Positions 26,612 through 33,267 of a DNA stretch of 54,737 nucleotides are shown here, piece after piece. The translations under genes and the position numbers were made by a program. A model generated the notes under the pieces. It was not told the origin of the DNA and did not search any database. It saw nothing but the letters and a program-made list of their open reading frames with translations. The stretch's first letter is position 1. The number at the start of each line of letters is the position of its first letter. This DNA comes from Desulfamplus sp. (GTDB lineage: Bacteria > Desulfobacterota > Desulfobacteria > Desulfobacterales > Desulfobacteraceae), in assembly GCA_015232455.1 (NCBI GenBank), contig JADFZQ010000022.1, positions 1 through 54,737 of the forward strand, in the 5' to 3' direction.

Positions 26612-27304
26612 TTAAATTACAGATGCTTTGAGGGCTGCTTCTGAATGAATTATAGCTGTATCAAGAAGTTGGATGTCTAAATCTTCTTTTTTAACCAGCA
26701 ATGGAATCTCAGTGCACCCTAAAATAATGCCCTTAGCACCTCTTGAAATTAAATCTTGAATTATATCAATATATCTCTTTTTCGATTTCTCTAAGAATTT
26801 GCCCCTTACTAACTCCTCAACGATTATTTTATGAACCACTTCTTGCTGATCAGAGTTTGGAACTATGGCATTAATATCAAATTTCGATAATCTTTCTTGG
26901 TAGAAACCATCGCTCATTGTGTATTTTGTGCCAAGGAGACCAAGTGTGTTTAGTCCTAATTCTCTGGCTTTGATTGCTGTTTCGTCGATAATATTAATTA
27001 GAGGTAAATCAACAATATCTGCGACTTGTTTGAACACCTTATGCATAGTATTAGTTGCAATTAGTCCAAAATCTGCACCAGCGTTCTTAAGTTTTTGAAA
27101 ACAAGAGACAAGATCATCAATAATGAGATCCCATCTGTCTATACTCCGCCATTTGTGGTAATTTTCTAAATTTACGCTATATATAATGATTTCAGGATAA
27201 TCATAATTTCCATATCTTTCTGCGTAATTACGTGTAATATACAGATAGTAGCTTACTGTTGATTCAGGGCTTAACCCACCAACTATTCCAATTTTTTTCT
27301 TCAT
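26612..27304 (-). CDS. Aspartate/glutamate racemase-family protein (YgeA-like)
   Basis: 230 aa. N-terminal KKIGIVGGLSPESTVSYY and Rossmann-like repeats of the Asp/Glu racemase superfamily. The two catalytic positions are Thr84 (ATNTMH) and Cys197 (LGCTE). Standard aspartate racemases have Cys at both; the Thr/Cys pair is that of E. coli YgeA, a broad-specificity amino-acid racemase. Substrate is probably a hydrophobic or basic amino acid rather than Asp (inference). I chose ATG 27304: the in-frame TTG at 27343 lies inside the attC R' box, while TTG 27313 with AAGGATAG is another option. It is the cargo of cassette 3, its stop abutting a half attC. Confidence 0.85.
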   Translation of the reverse strand: MKKKIGIVGGLSPESTVSYYLYITRNYAERYGNYDYPEIIIYSVNLENYHKWRSIDRWDLIIDDLVSCFQKLKNAGADFGLIATNTMHKVFKQVADIVDLPLINIIDETAIKARELGLNTLGLLGTKYTMSDGFYQERLSKFDINAIVPNSDQQEVVHKIIVEELVRGKFLEKSKKRYIDIIQDLISRGAKGIILGCTEIPLLVKKEDLDIQLLDTAIIHSEAALKASVI

Positions 27305-27337
27305 CTTAGTCAAAGTAGTTCTATCCTTATTTTGTGA

Positions 27338-27424
27338 AGCCAACGCTTAATTAAGCCGCCACGCCAACAGCCTTCGCGGAAAACGCCTCCCGTTCACGCG
27401 GTCGGCTTGAACGAAATGTTAGGC
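27338..27424 (-). other. attC site between nuclease and racemase cassettes
   Basis: 87 bp, minus strand. R'' GCCTAAC (27424-27418), then ATTTCGTTCAAGCCGACC (L'' region); L' GGCGGCTTAATTAAGC; R' GTTGGCT (27344-27338). The arms closely resemble the attC of aadA-type resistance cassettes. It is GC-rich amid AT-rich DNA. The 245-aa gene stops inside it, as is usual for cassettes. Confidence 0.85.
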
Positions 27425-28131
27425 TTTGCTAAAGTTACAATTTCTTTATACCAGTCAAGTTGTTTTGCGAGATCATAAGACTCTTTGAACCATGCTTTTT
27501 CATTCATTTCTGCTTCTCGCCATACCTTAGTCTCCCTGACTGTATAACCATAAATTGTTTTGTTTAATAGCGAAACACAAAGTAATCGCTTGATTTTTTT
27601 CATTATAATTGGCTCAACTAGTTTAATAAAAATCCCCGATGTACTTGCTTGAAAAGCATAGTCTATCAATGATGCCCAACACCATTCATAAGAAAGTTGT
27701 CTTCCTTTATTTTTTGTCTTTTTCAAATAACTTGAAAAACTCTTAATTTTTGGCAAAGAACTGCCTTTAGCTTCACATATTACATACTCACCTGTCTTTT
27801 TATCGAGAGCGACTGCATCAATCCCATGAATATCTAAGGAAAAATCGTTGGCAAAGATAAGCTCATACCCCATTTTTTTTAGCCAAACATATAAGCCAGC
27901 GACTCCAGCAGTTTCCTTCGTCGGGTATAGTACATTCCCATACGCATCCCTATCAAATGTAGCTATTTTAAATTTGTAAGAATATGCCAAATCTAACTCA
28001 GGCAATATCTGTGTTTTGCCCCCATGTTCTTTTTGAAGTATTTCTTGAAGAGTTGAAGCGATAAGCATTACTTCATGCAAAGGATTAATCGCCATTTCAA
28101 GAATATACTCAAAACCTTGCAAATTCTCCAT
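27394..28131 (-). CDS. PD-(D/E)XK nuclease-like protein, cassette 2 second gene
   Basis: 245 aa, soluble. A nuclease-fold core is visible: GIDAVALDKKTGEYVICEAK, with Asp105, Glu120 and Lys122 in the D-x(n)-E-x-K arrangement of PD-(D/E)XK enzymes. The N-terminal 90 residues are helical (HEVMLIASTLQEILQKE). After the core come a Trp-rich segment (EWCWASLIDYAFQAS) and a beta/alpha tail. I do not recognise a named family. Its last residues (ISFKPTA) are encoded within attC, so the C-terminus may have been remodelled by cassette formation. It follows the other nuclease-like gene by 23 bases. Possible roles are phage defence or toxin; no immunity gene or methylase is present. Confidence 0.7.
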   Translation of the reverse strand: MENLQGFEYILEMAINPLHEVMLIASTLQEILQKEHGGKTQILPELDLAYSYKFKIATFDRDAYGNVLYPTKETAGVAGLYVWLKKMGYELIFANDFSLDIHGIDAVALDKKTGEYVICEAKGSSLPKIKSFSSYLKKTKNKGRQLSYEWCWASLIDYAFQASTSGIFIKLVEPIIMKKIKRLLCVSLLNKTIYGYTVRETKVWREAEMNEKAWFKESYDLAKQLDWYKEIVTLAKPNISFKPTA

Positions 28132-28154
28132 AGTTCCCTATAAAACAATTTAAA

Positions 28155-28586
28155 TCATTTGAATTCCGACAAATCAACTTTTTCACCAGTATGTTTCATT
28201 AATGAAACTTTCTTTTTTTCAGGGTTGACTCGTATAATCTCTTTGAATGCATAATTACATCCCTTTGCCTCAATACGCAAAGTTTTATGTTTTCGGATTC
28301 TTTCCAAAATCCACTGCTCACTCATTTGAGCTGGAGTATTACCCTTTGCTTTCGCAAGCCTTGCTTTTGCTGCCTTAACTTCAACGATTGCTAATAATTT
28401 TCCATCCATTGTATTTGGAAGAAGAACCGCAAAATCAATACCATGAGGTCCCACTCTTGTATCAATTATTTGCGAATGAGGCCACCTTGCATTGATCCAT
28501 TGCATTGCAATTGCCTCGCAATAATCACCTCGACTTACTCCATTTTGGGCTATTCCCTCTATATTCAAATCCAAGTAAATATTCAT
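28155..28586 (-). CDS. Small PD-(D/E)XK nuclease-like protein, cassette 2 first gene
   Basis: 143 aa from ATG 28586. An upstream in-frame ATG at 28607 would straddle the cassette recombination point, so I prefer the inner start, although no clear ribosome site supports either. The fold core reads GDYCEAIAMQWINAR (Glu24), then GIDFAV (Asp51) and AIVEVKAAK (Glu69, Lys71), the PD-(D/E)XK pattern. GPHGIDFAVLL is reminiscent of restriction-like or VRR/Holliday-type small nucleases. It is 23 bases upstream of a second, sequence-unrelated PD-(D/E)XK gene in the same cassette. DNA-cleaving activity is predicted from motif order, not proven. Confidence 0.7.
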   Translation of the reverse strand: MNIYLDLNIEGIAQNGVSRGDYCEAIAMQWINARWPHSQIIDTRVGPHGIDFAVLLPNTMDGKLLAIVEVKAAKARLAKAKGNTPAQMSEQWILERIRKHKTLRIEAKGCNYAFKEIIRVNPEKKKVSLMKHTGEKVDLSEFK

Positions 28587-28598
28587 TTCATTATTGAA

Positions 28599-28658
28599 GC
28601 ATAACATAGAGCTAACCGGCAGCCCGTTAGGGCTGTCCGGTTGAGCGACTGGTTAAAT
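28599..28658 (-). other. attC site between IF2N-HEPN and nuclease cassettes
   Basis: 60 bp, the typical minimal attC size. R'' ATTTAAC (28658-28652), spacer and L'' CAGTCGCTCAACCGG, central hairpin CCGG(A)CAGCCC / GGGCTGCCGG with one extrahelical A, L' GGTTAGCTC, and R' GTTATGC (28605-28599). The unpaired base in a GC stem is the hallmark that orients attC recombination. Confidence 0.85.
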
Positions 28659-28820
28659 GGCGATTATTCCGTTTTGTTAATTCCTTTACCTACAATCTAC
28701 AATGGTTTATTGTCTTGAACCAGTCTATTATAAGGCTAAAAATTCTTACAGGATATAGTGGCATTTTCATCTAACCCAATAATTCCCGATGGCACTAAAG
28801 GTAGATACGCTACTTTAAGT
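28659..28820. other. Noncoding tail of cassette 1
   Basis: 162 bases between the stop of the IF2N-HEPN gene and the R'' box of its attC. Longer than usual for a cassette. No frame longer than about 25 codons and no obvious hairpin. Confidence 0.4.
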
Positions 28821-29816
28821 CTATTTATTGAGATTATAGAATTTTTCTACCACTTTGTTTTCAATATCATTCAATAGCCATGCAATATCATCGAACACTA
28901 GCCGCAAGAAATATTGCGATAAAATTATTTGATCATCGATGATTTTAATACCTTTATATTCCTCTATAATCTGCTTAATTTTTAAATTATCCGGTAAAAT
29001 AGTACTTTGGCTGTGAATAATTAAGTTTCTTATCTCATTATAGTTTTTAATATTTCTCCAACTTTCTGATGTATCTGGAAAATCTAGTTTTATAACTTTT
29101 TTGATGTATTTGTGAGATCGAGTAATTCCTTTACCAGCTATATCGGCTAATTTGAGTTTATAGTCATAGATAGTTGAAATTTTTTTACAAATTTCATCAA
29201 GGCAATATTCAAGCATAGAATAAGCACTAATAAACAGGGATTGAGTTAATATTTTTATATAGTTGAAATTATCATCTTCTTTAAAATTTTTAAAATTTGA
29301 TATTATAAATTCAGAGCCATAGTTTATAAATTCATCTAAGTCTTCTTCTGATGAAAAATCATGTTCTAATAATTCGCTAAAAAACAAATGCTCGTATATT
29401 TTTTCATTATTATCCAAAAATTTTAATATCATATTAAGATACTTATCTATCATATATAAATCGGAATTAAAGTTAAACCCAAGGTTGACTTTAAATAAAG
29501 CTTTGATTATTTCATTTGTATCGAATTGAATTTTTATATTTTGAGTTTCGGGTTTATATTGCTTTATTTTTTTATTGAAGCCCTTTTCTGCTTTATACCT
29601 TTTTTTTATAGATTCAATATCAATGTTGAATTTATTTTCTAATTCATTAGCAAAAGAGTATTTGGGAATATTTTCAAAATCAAATTTGTCAAGTAAATCC
29701 ATATCTATTGAACTCATATGACTTAATACCTCAATATTCAAAGTTTTAAGTTTAAGCCTCAGGTCAGTAATTTTCATATTTAAGATATGGGCTAATTTGT
29801 ATACTCTGATTTTCAT
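28821..29816 (-). CDS. IF2N-HEPN fusion protein, cassette 1
   Basis: 331 aa, soluble. Residues 1-47 (IRVYKLAHILNMKITDLRLK, then LNIEVLSHMSSIDMDLLDKF) match the N-terminal domain of bacterial initiation factor IF-2 almost feature for feature, including the LSHMSS motif. Yet nothing else of IF-2 (no GTPase) is present. A Lys-rich linker (about 60-95) leads to an all-helical C-terminal region (about 105-325) containing SAYSMLEYCLDEICKKI and RNLIIH at residues 263-268, the R-x4-H motif of HEPN ribonucleases. Prediction: a ribosome- or tRNA-directed HEPN RNase or toxin. AAAGAG precedes ATG 29816, which is 15 bases inside the cassette boundary. The HEPN call is from motif and helix pattern only. 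More AT-rich than flanking genes. Confidence 0.72.
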   Translation of the reverse strand: MKIRVYKLAHILNMKITDLRLKLKTLNIEVLSHMSSIDMDLLDKFDFENIPKYSFANELENKFNIDIESIKKRYKAEKGFNKKIKQYKPETQNIKIQFDTNEIIKALFKVNLGFNFNSDLYMIDKYLNMILKFLDNNEKIYEHLFFSELLEHDFSSEEDLDEFINYGSEFIISNFKNFKEDDNFNYIKILTQSLFISAYSMLEYCLDEICKKISTIYDYKLKLADIAGKGITRSHKYIKKVIKLDFPDTSESWRNIKNYNEIRNLIIHSQSTILPDNLKIKQIIEEYKGIKIIDDQIILSQYFLRLVFDDIAWLLNDIENKVVEKFYNLNK

Positions 29817-29836
29817 CTCTTTTTCATTTAACCATT

Positions 29837-29865
29837 TATTATCAGGTCATTTTTACCTGATAATA
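29837..29865. repeat. Hairpin at the outer edge of the cassette array
   Basis: TATTATCAGGT / ACCTGATAATA, 11-bp perfect arms with a 7-base loop, directly before the G/TTAAAT junction of cassette 1. It could be the terminator of the acyltransferase gene, a degenerate attC, or the secondary target into which the first cassette was inserted. Confidence 0.6.
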
Positions 29866-29897
29866 CCCTAAATAGTTTGAATCAAATCTGACAATGG

Positions 29898-30482
29898 CTA
29901 TCCAATTGATTGTTCAGGATATTTTCCAGTAACACCAGCATAAAACGATCGTATAATAACCATATCAGCCTCAATATTTCCAGTTGGAATAATAGACTTT
30001 CCAAGTCCGCCAGCTTTACGTCTATAGTCTATATATCCCATAACGATCGGAATATTAGCACCTCTTGCTATATGATAAAAACCGCTTTTCCAATACATCA
30101 CCTTTTTTCGCGTTCCAGATGGAGGGATTACAATAACAAGCTCATCATGTTTATTAAAGGTCTCGACAATGTTATTAACCGTATCATTTGACTTACTGCG
30201 GTCTATAGGAATAACTCCAAGCCATCTCATAATTTTTCCAAACGGAGGACGAACAAGCTCTTGTTTACCCATCAAATAAATTTTAATTTTTAAAATAAAC
30301 GCAACGAGAATTGTATAAACAAAATCCCAATTAGAAGTATGGGGAGCTGCTATAAGGACATATTTTTTGAAATTAGGCTTCTTGCCTTCTGCCTTCCATC
30401 CTGTTGCATAGAAAAAAAAGCGAGCTGACCAATAAAATATTGTTCTAAGAACAGGTGTATCAAAAATGGTGTAGTTTATCAT
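29898..30482 (-). CDS. PlsC-like 1-acylglycerol-3-phosphate acyltransferase family protein
   Basis: 194 aa, short for the family. The acyltransferase H-x4-D motif is in APHTSNWDF (about 46-54), the second block in GVIPIDRSKSND (about 88-99) and a PSGTRKK block near 121-127 stands in place of the usual EGTR. Probably moves an acyl chain onto a lysophospholipid or related acceptor at the inner membrane. A 205-base copy of its 3' end occurs at 44926-45130. Solitary gene between the cassette array and tRNA-Ala. Confidence 0.82.
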   Translation of the reverse strand: MINYTIFDTPVLRTIFYWSARFFFYATGWKAEGKKPNFKKYVLIAAPHTSNWDFVYTILVAFILKIKIYLMGKQELVRPPFGKIMRWLGVIPIDRSKSNDTVNNIVETFNKHDELVIVIPPSGTRKKVMYWKSGFYHIARGANIPIVMGYIDYRRKAGGLGKSIIPTGNIEADMVIIRSFYAGVTGKYPEQSIG

Positions 30483-30743
30483 AAGTTTTTCCTTTGTTAT
30501 TTGGTTATTTTAATTTTTGCTAATCTTGTACAATCTTGATAACATAATAATCATATATCTCAAAGATCGAATCATAGTTTTGCGGAAGTATTACAAAATC
30601 AGCAATTAATTTTTTTTCTATAATGGACTATTGTTGTTTTTGGATTTCTTTTTTAAAAATTGAGGGGGGAACGCTATTTTTGGGGTTCAGTTTTTATTCT
30701 GAACACATTTTATTGTTAATCAATGTATTTAGAATAAAAAAAA
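30483..30743. other. Gene-free AT-rich region
   Basis: No coding frame. One small hairpin, GTTCAG...CTGAAC (about 30686-30705). The tRNA-Ala terminator borders it. Confidence 0.4.
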
Positions 30744-30768
30744 CTCTTAATAATTTATTTATCAAGAG
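30744..30768 (-). terminator. Terminator of tRNA-Ala
   Basis: Minus strand: CTCTTGATAA, loop, TTATTAAGAG, then a run of eight T. It lies about 40 bases past the tRNA 3' end. Confidence 0.7.
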
Positions 30769-30806
30769 CTTTTGGAGTTTATTGTAAATTATCTATAAGT
30801 ATATTT

Positions 30807-30882
30807 TGGTGGAGCTAAGGGGGATCGAACCCCTGACCTCATGGCTGCCAGCCATGCGCTCTCCCAGCTGAGCTACAGCCCC
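30807..30882 (-). tRNA. tRNA-Ala (anticodon GGC)
   Basis: Acceptor GGGGCTG pairs with TAGCTCC. D arm AGCTCAGCTGGGAGAGC. Anticodon stem CATGG/CCATG with loop CTGGCAG (anticodon GGC). T arm GGGGTTCGATCCCC. Discriminator A and encoded CCA (30807-30809). Promoter and terminator flank it. Confidence 0.96.
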
Positions 30883-30897
30883 ACAAAAATTAGAACT

Positions 30898-30926
30898 TAG
30901 ATAAACGATTATATTTTTTGTGTCAA
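30898..30926 (-). promoter_or_regulatory. Promoter of tRNA-Ala
   Basis: Minus strand: -35 TTGACA (30926-30921), 17-base spacer, -10 TATCTA (30903-30898). The tRNA begins 15 bases downstream. Confidence 0.65.
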
Positions 30927-30989
30927 TAAAATTTTGTTTCAACAAAAAAAAGAATTTCTATTTTAAAATAAATATTATCATAATATCCA

Positions 30990-31017
30990 TTGACACACTT
31001 ATTTATAAAAAGATAAA
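30990..31017 (+). promoter_or_regulatory. Possible ppiD promoter
   Basis: -35 TTGACA (30990-30995), 16-base spacer, -10 GATAAA (31012-31017), about 125 bases before the ppiD ATG. Confidence 0.4.
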
Positions 31018-31143
31018 AGTGCGTTTTTATAAATTGTTGTTTAATTTTTTTGTTTAACTTGCAGTTTATTTCCTATAAAAAATTGTATGTATCAGTAAAT
31101 TTTAATTATTAAAGATAATTATTAGAAAGTTAAGGAGAATTTG

Positions 31144-33123
31144 ATGCTCAGGTTTATGCGTGAAAATACAGGGTCGTGGCTTATTAAGATTATTCTTGGT
31201 CTTATTATTGTTGTATTTATATTCCTTGGCATGGGATCTTTAGGAGAAAATCGTGCTGATCAAGTTGCTAATATAAATGATATACCAATTACAATGGATG
31301 AATATAATCGTTCATATCAAAATACTATTGAGCAGATTCGGCAGCGTTTTGGCGGCAATATTAGTGATGAGCTACTTAAGATGTTTCAAGTAAAAAAACA
31401 GGCTATGGATAGACTTATAGAAGAACGCCTTATTGCTGGTGAAACTGATAAACTTGATATACAAGTTACTGACAAAGAGCTTCAAGATTCTCTTCTCTCT
31501 ATTCCAGCATTCCAAAAAGATGGAGTATTTGATCTACAGACTTACAAAATGGTTCTTACAGCAAACAGGTTAGTGCCATCAACTTTTGAAACTATGCAGC
31601 GTCAGACACTTCGTCAGGCTAAGGTTACTGATTTAATATTGAATAGTGTCAAAGTATCTGATCTTGAAGCTCGTGAGTGGTATATTCAAAACAACAGCGA
31701 AGTTGCGGTTGATTATGTAAAATTTGCCCAATCCTCTTATCCTGTTAATCCTGATGAATCTAAAATTAAAGAGTATTACGATAAAAATAAAGAGAATTAT
31801 AAATCTGAACCTCAACTTAAAGTTCAGTATATAGGATTTACCCCTGATTTTTATAAATCAAAAGTAATCATAACCCCAGAGAGTATAAAATCATACTATG
31901 ATGCAAATCCTGATGAATTCTCAACTCCAGAAGAGGTAGAAGCAAGCCACATTTTGATAAAGGTTGATGAAAAAGCATCGGCAGAGTTAGTTGAAAAAAC
32001 TAAAAAAGAGGCTGATGAGATTTATAAGAAAGCCCTTGCAGGTGAAGATTTTGCAGTTCTTGCTAAACAACATTCGCAAGACCCATCTGCAAAGGATAAT
32101 AATGGTTATCTTGGAAAATTTGCAAGAAACAAAATGGTAAAGCCTTTTGAAGAAAAAGCCTTCTCTATGAAGGCAGGAGAGATAGGCGAGCCTATTAGAA
32201 CACAGTTTGGTTGGCATATAATTCAGGTAAAATCAAAAACTGAGGCATCAAAGAAAACTCTTGTAGAATCAACACCTCAAATAAAAGAGAAGCTGTTAGC
32301 TGACGAGAGTAAAAATTTTGCCTACAATGCAGCAGGAGAAGCGTTTGATGCCATTGTTGACGGAGATTCTCTTGAGCAAGCAGCTCTGCTTACAAAACAC
32401 CAGGTGGTTGAGGTCGGTCCATTTACTATGAAAGGTCCTGATAAAGACCCTGAATTTAAACAAGATGTCGATACAGCAAATAAAAATAGTGTTTCTTCCT
32501 CAAATGGTGCTTTTCCAAATGGTCAAGAGTTTGCAATGGAGGCATTTAAACTTCCTCTTAAAGAGATTAGCGATGTAATTGAGGTTGGGAATAATTATTA
32601 TATTATTAAGCCAATTGAGAAAAAAGATCCCGTAGTTTTATCTTTTGATGAGGCAAAGGATAAAGTTATAGCTAATCTCAAATCTGAACTGCAATCTCAA
32701 GAGACAAAAAAAGCTGCTGAATCTTTTTTAGCTGCTCTAAAAAAAGATGATAAAACTGCTGATGCTGATAAGTTTATTAATTTAGCTAAGGAAAAAGGAT
32801 TTGAGGTTAAATCCACTTCTCTATTTAAAAAAGATGGTAATATTGCTGATATTGGAAGAGAGCCTGAGATAGCTTCTGCTGCATTTAAGCTGTCAGAAAA
32901 AAATAGATTAGTATCAGAAGTTATCAAATCTTCTGATGGCTCTTATTATGTGATTGCATTTAAAGAGAAAAAAATACCTGGCGAGGCTGTTATAACCGAA
33001 AACATTGAGCCTGTAAAAAAACAACTTGTTAATACAAAGCGGGGTGCTGTTTATACTTCATGGATCGAACAGTTAAAAAGCAAAAGCAAGATTGAGATTA
33101 AAGAGGGTTTAATTGACGGCTGA
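31144..33123 (+). CDS. ppiD: PpiD-like periplasmic peptidyl-prolyl isomerase/chaperone
   Basis: 659 aa. One N-terminal membrane anchor (about 11-33, IKIILGLIIVVFIFLGMGSL), then a SurA_N-like chaperone region (35-190), a parvulin PPIase domain (about 260-362; EASHILIKV, GYLGKFARNKMVKPFEEKAF, GWHIIQVK) and a second, degenerate parvulin-like region (about 420-620). PpiD sits at the Sec translocon and helps newly exported proteins fold. ATG 31144 is chosen over the adjacent TTG because AAGGAG is ideally spaced. Likely monocistronic or leading into the M16 gene 144 bases on. Confidence 0.92.
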   Translation: MLRFMRENTGSWLIKIILGLIIVVFIFLGMGSLGENRADQVANINDIPITMDEYNRSYQNTIEQIRQRFGGNISDELLKMFQVKKQAMDRLIEERLIAGETDKLDIQVTDKELQDSLLSIPAFQKDGVFDLQTYKMVLTANRLVPSTFETMQRQTLRQAKVTDLILNSVKVSDLEAREWYIQNNSEVAVDYVKFAQSSYPVNPDESKIKEYYDKNKENYKSEPQLKVQYIGFTPDFYKSKVIITPESIKSYYDANPDEFSTPEEVEASHILIKVDEKASAELVEKTKKEADEIYKKALAGEDFAVLAKQHSQDPSAKDNNGYLGKFARNKMVKPFEEKAFSMKAGEIGEPIRTQFGWHIIQVKSKTEASKKTLVESTPQIKEKLLADESKNFAYNAAGEAFDAIVDGDSLEQAALLTKHQVVEVGPFTMKGPDKDPEFKQDVDTANKNSVSSSNGAFPNGQEFAMEAFKLPLKEISDVIEVGNNYYIIKPIEKKDPVVLSFDEAKDKVIANLKSELQSQETKKAAESFLAALKKDDKTADADKFINLAKEKGFEVKSTSLFKKDGNIADIGREPEIASAAFKLSEKNRLVSEVIKSSDGSYYVIAFKEKKIPGEAVITENIEPVKKQLVNTKRGAVYTSWIEQLKSKSKIEIKEGLIDG

Positions 33124-33267
33124 TGCAGGAAAGTTTGACCTCCTGAAAAAACTATTTCCTATTCATTAAACTCAAGAGGTCAATTCAAGTTTTGCAGAAC
33201 TCTATTTTTTAGCCGCGTTTATCGGAAATGCAAAAAAATTATTCATCTATTTTATGGGACAGTTATC

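Larger units (their letters stand above)
26584..29831 (-). mobile_element. Three-cassette array without integrase (CALIN)
   Basis: All four genes are on the minus strand, each cassette ending in attC-like DNA. In each cassette the R'' box complements the cassette's own 5' end. Cassette 1 (29831-28605): 5' TTAAAT, R'' ATTTAAC. Cassette 2 (28604-27344): 5' TTATGC, R'' GCCTAAC (one mismatch). Cassette 3 (from 27343): 5' TTGGCT, R'' AGCCAAC. No tyrosine recombinase IntI is in the window. Upstream of cassette 1 there is only an 11-bp hairpin (29837-29865) rather than a normal attC. Confidence 0.75.

Noticed and set aside
27305-27343. TTG 27343 as the racemase start
   Set aside because: It lies inside the attC R' box and adds 13 residues not expected in the family. 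ATG 27304 gives catalytic residues at the usual Thr84/Cys197 numbering.
26584-29900. Integron integrase or attI site in or near the array
   Set aside because: No tyrosine-recombinase reading frame occurs on either strand in or near the array, and no attI-like sequence precedes cassette 1.
33135-33182. Long-loop inverted repeat TTGACCTC/GAGGTCAA after ppiD
   Set aside because: The loop is over 30 bases and no T-run follows. It is too weak to call a terminator.
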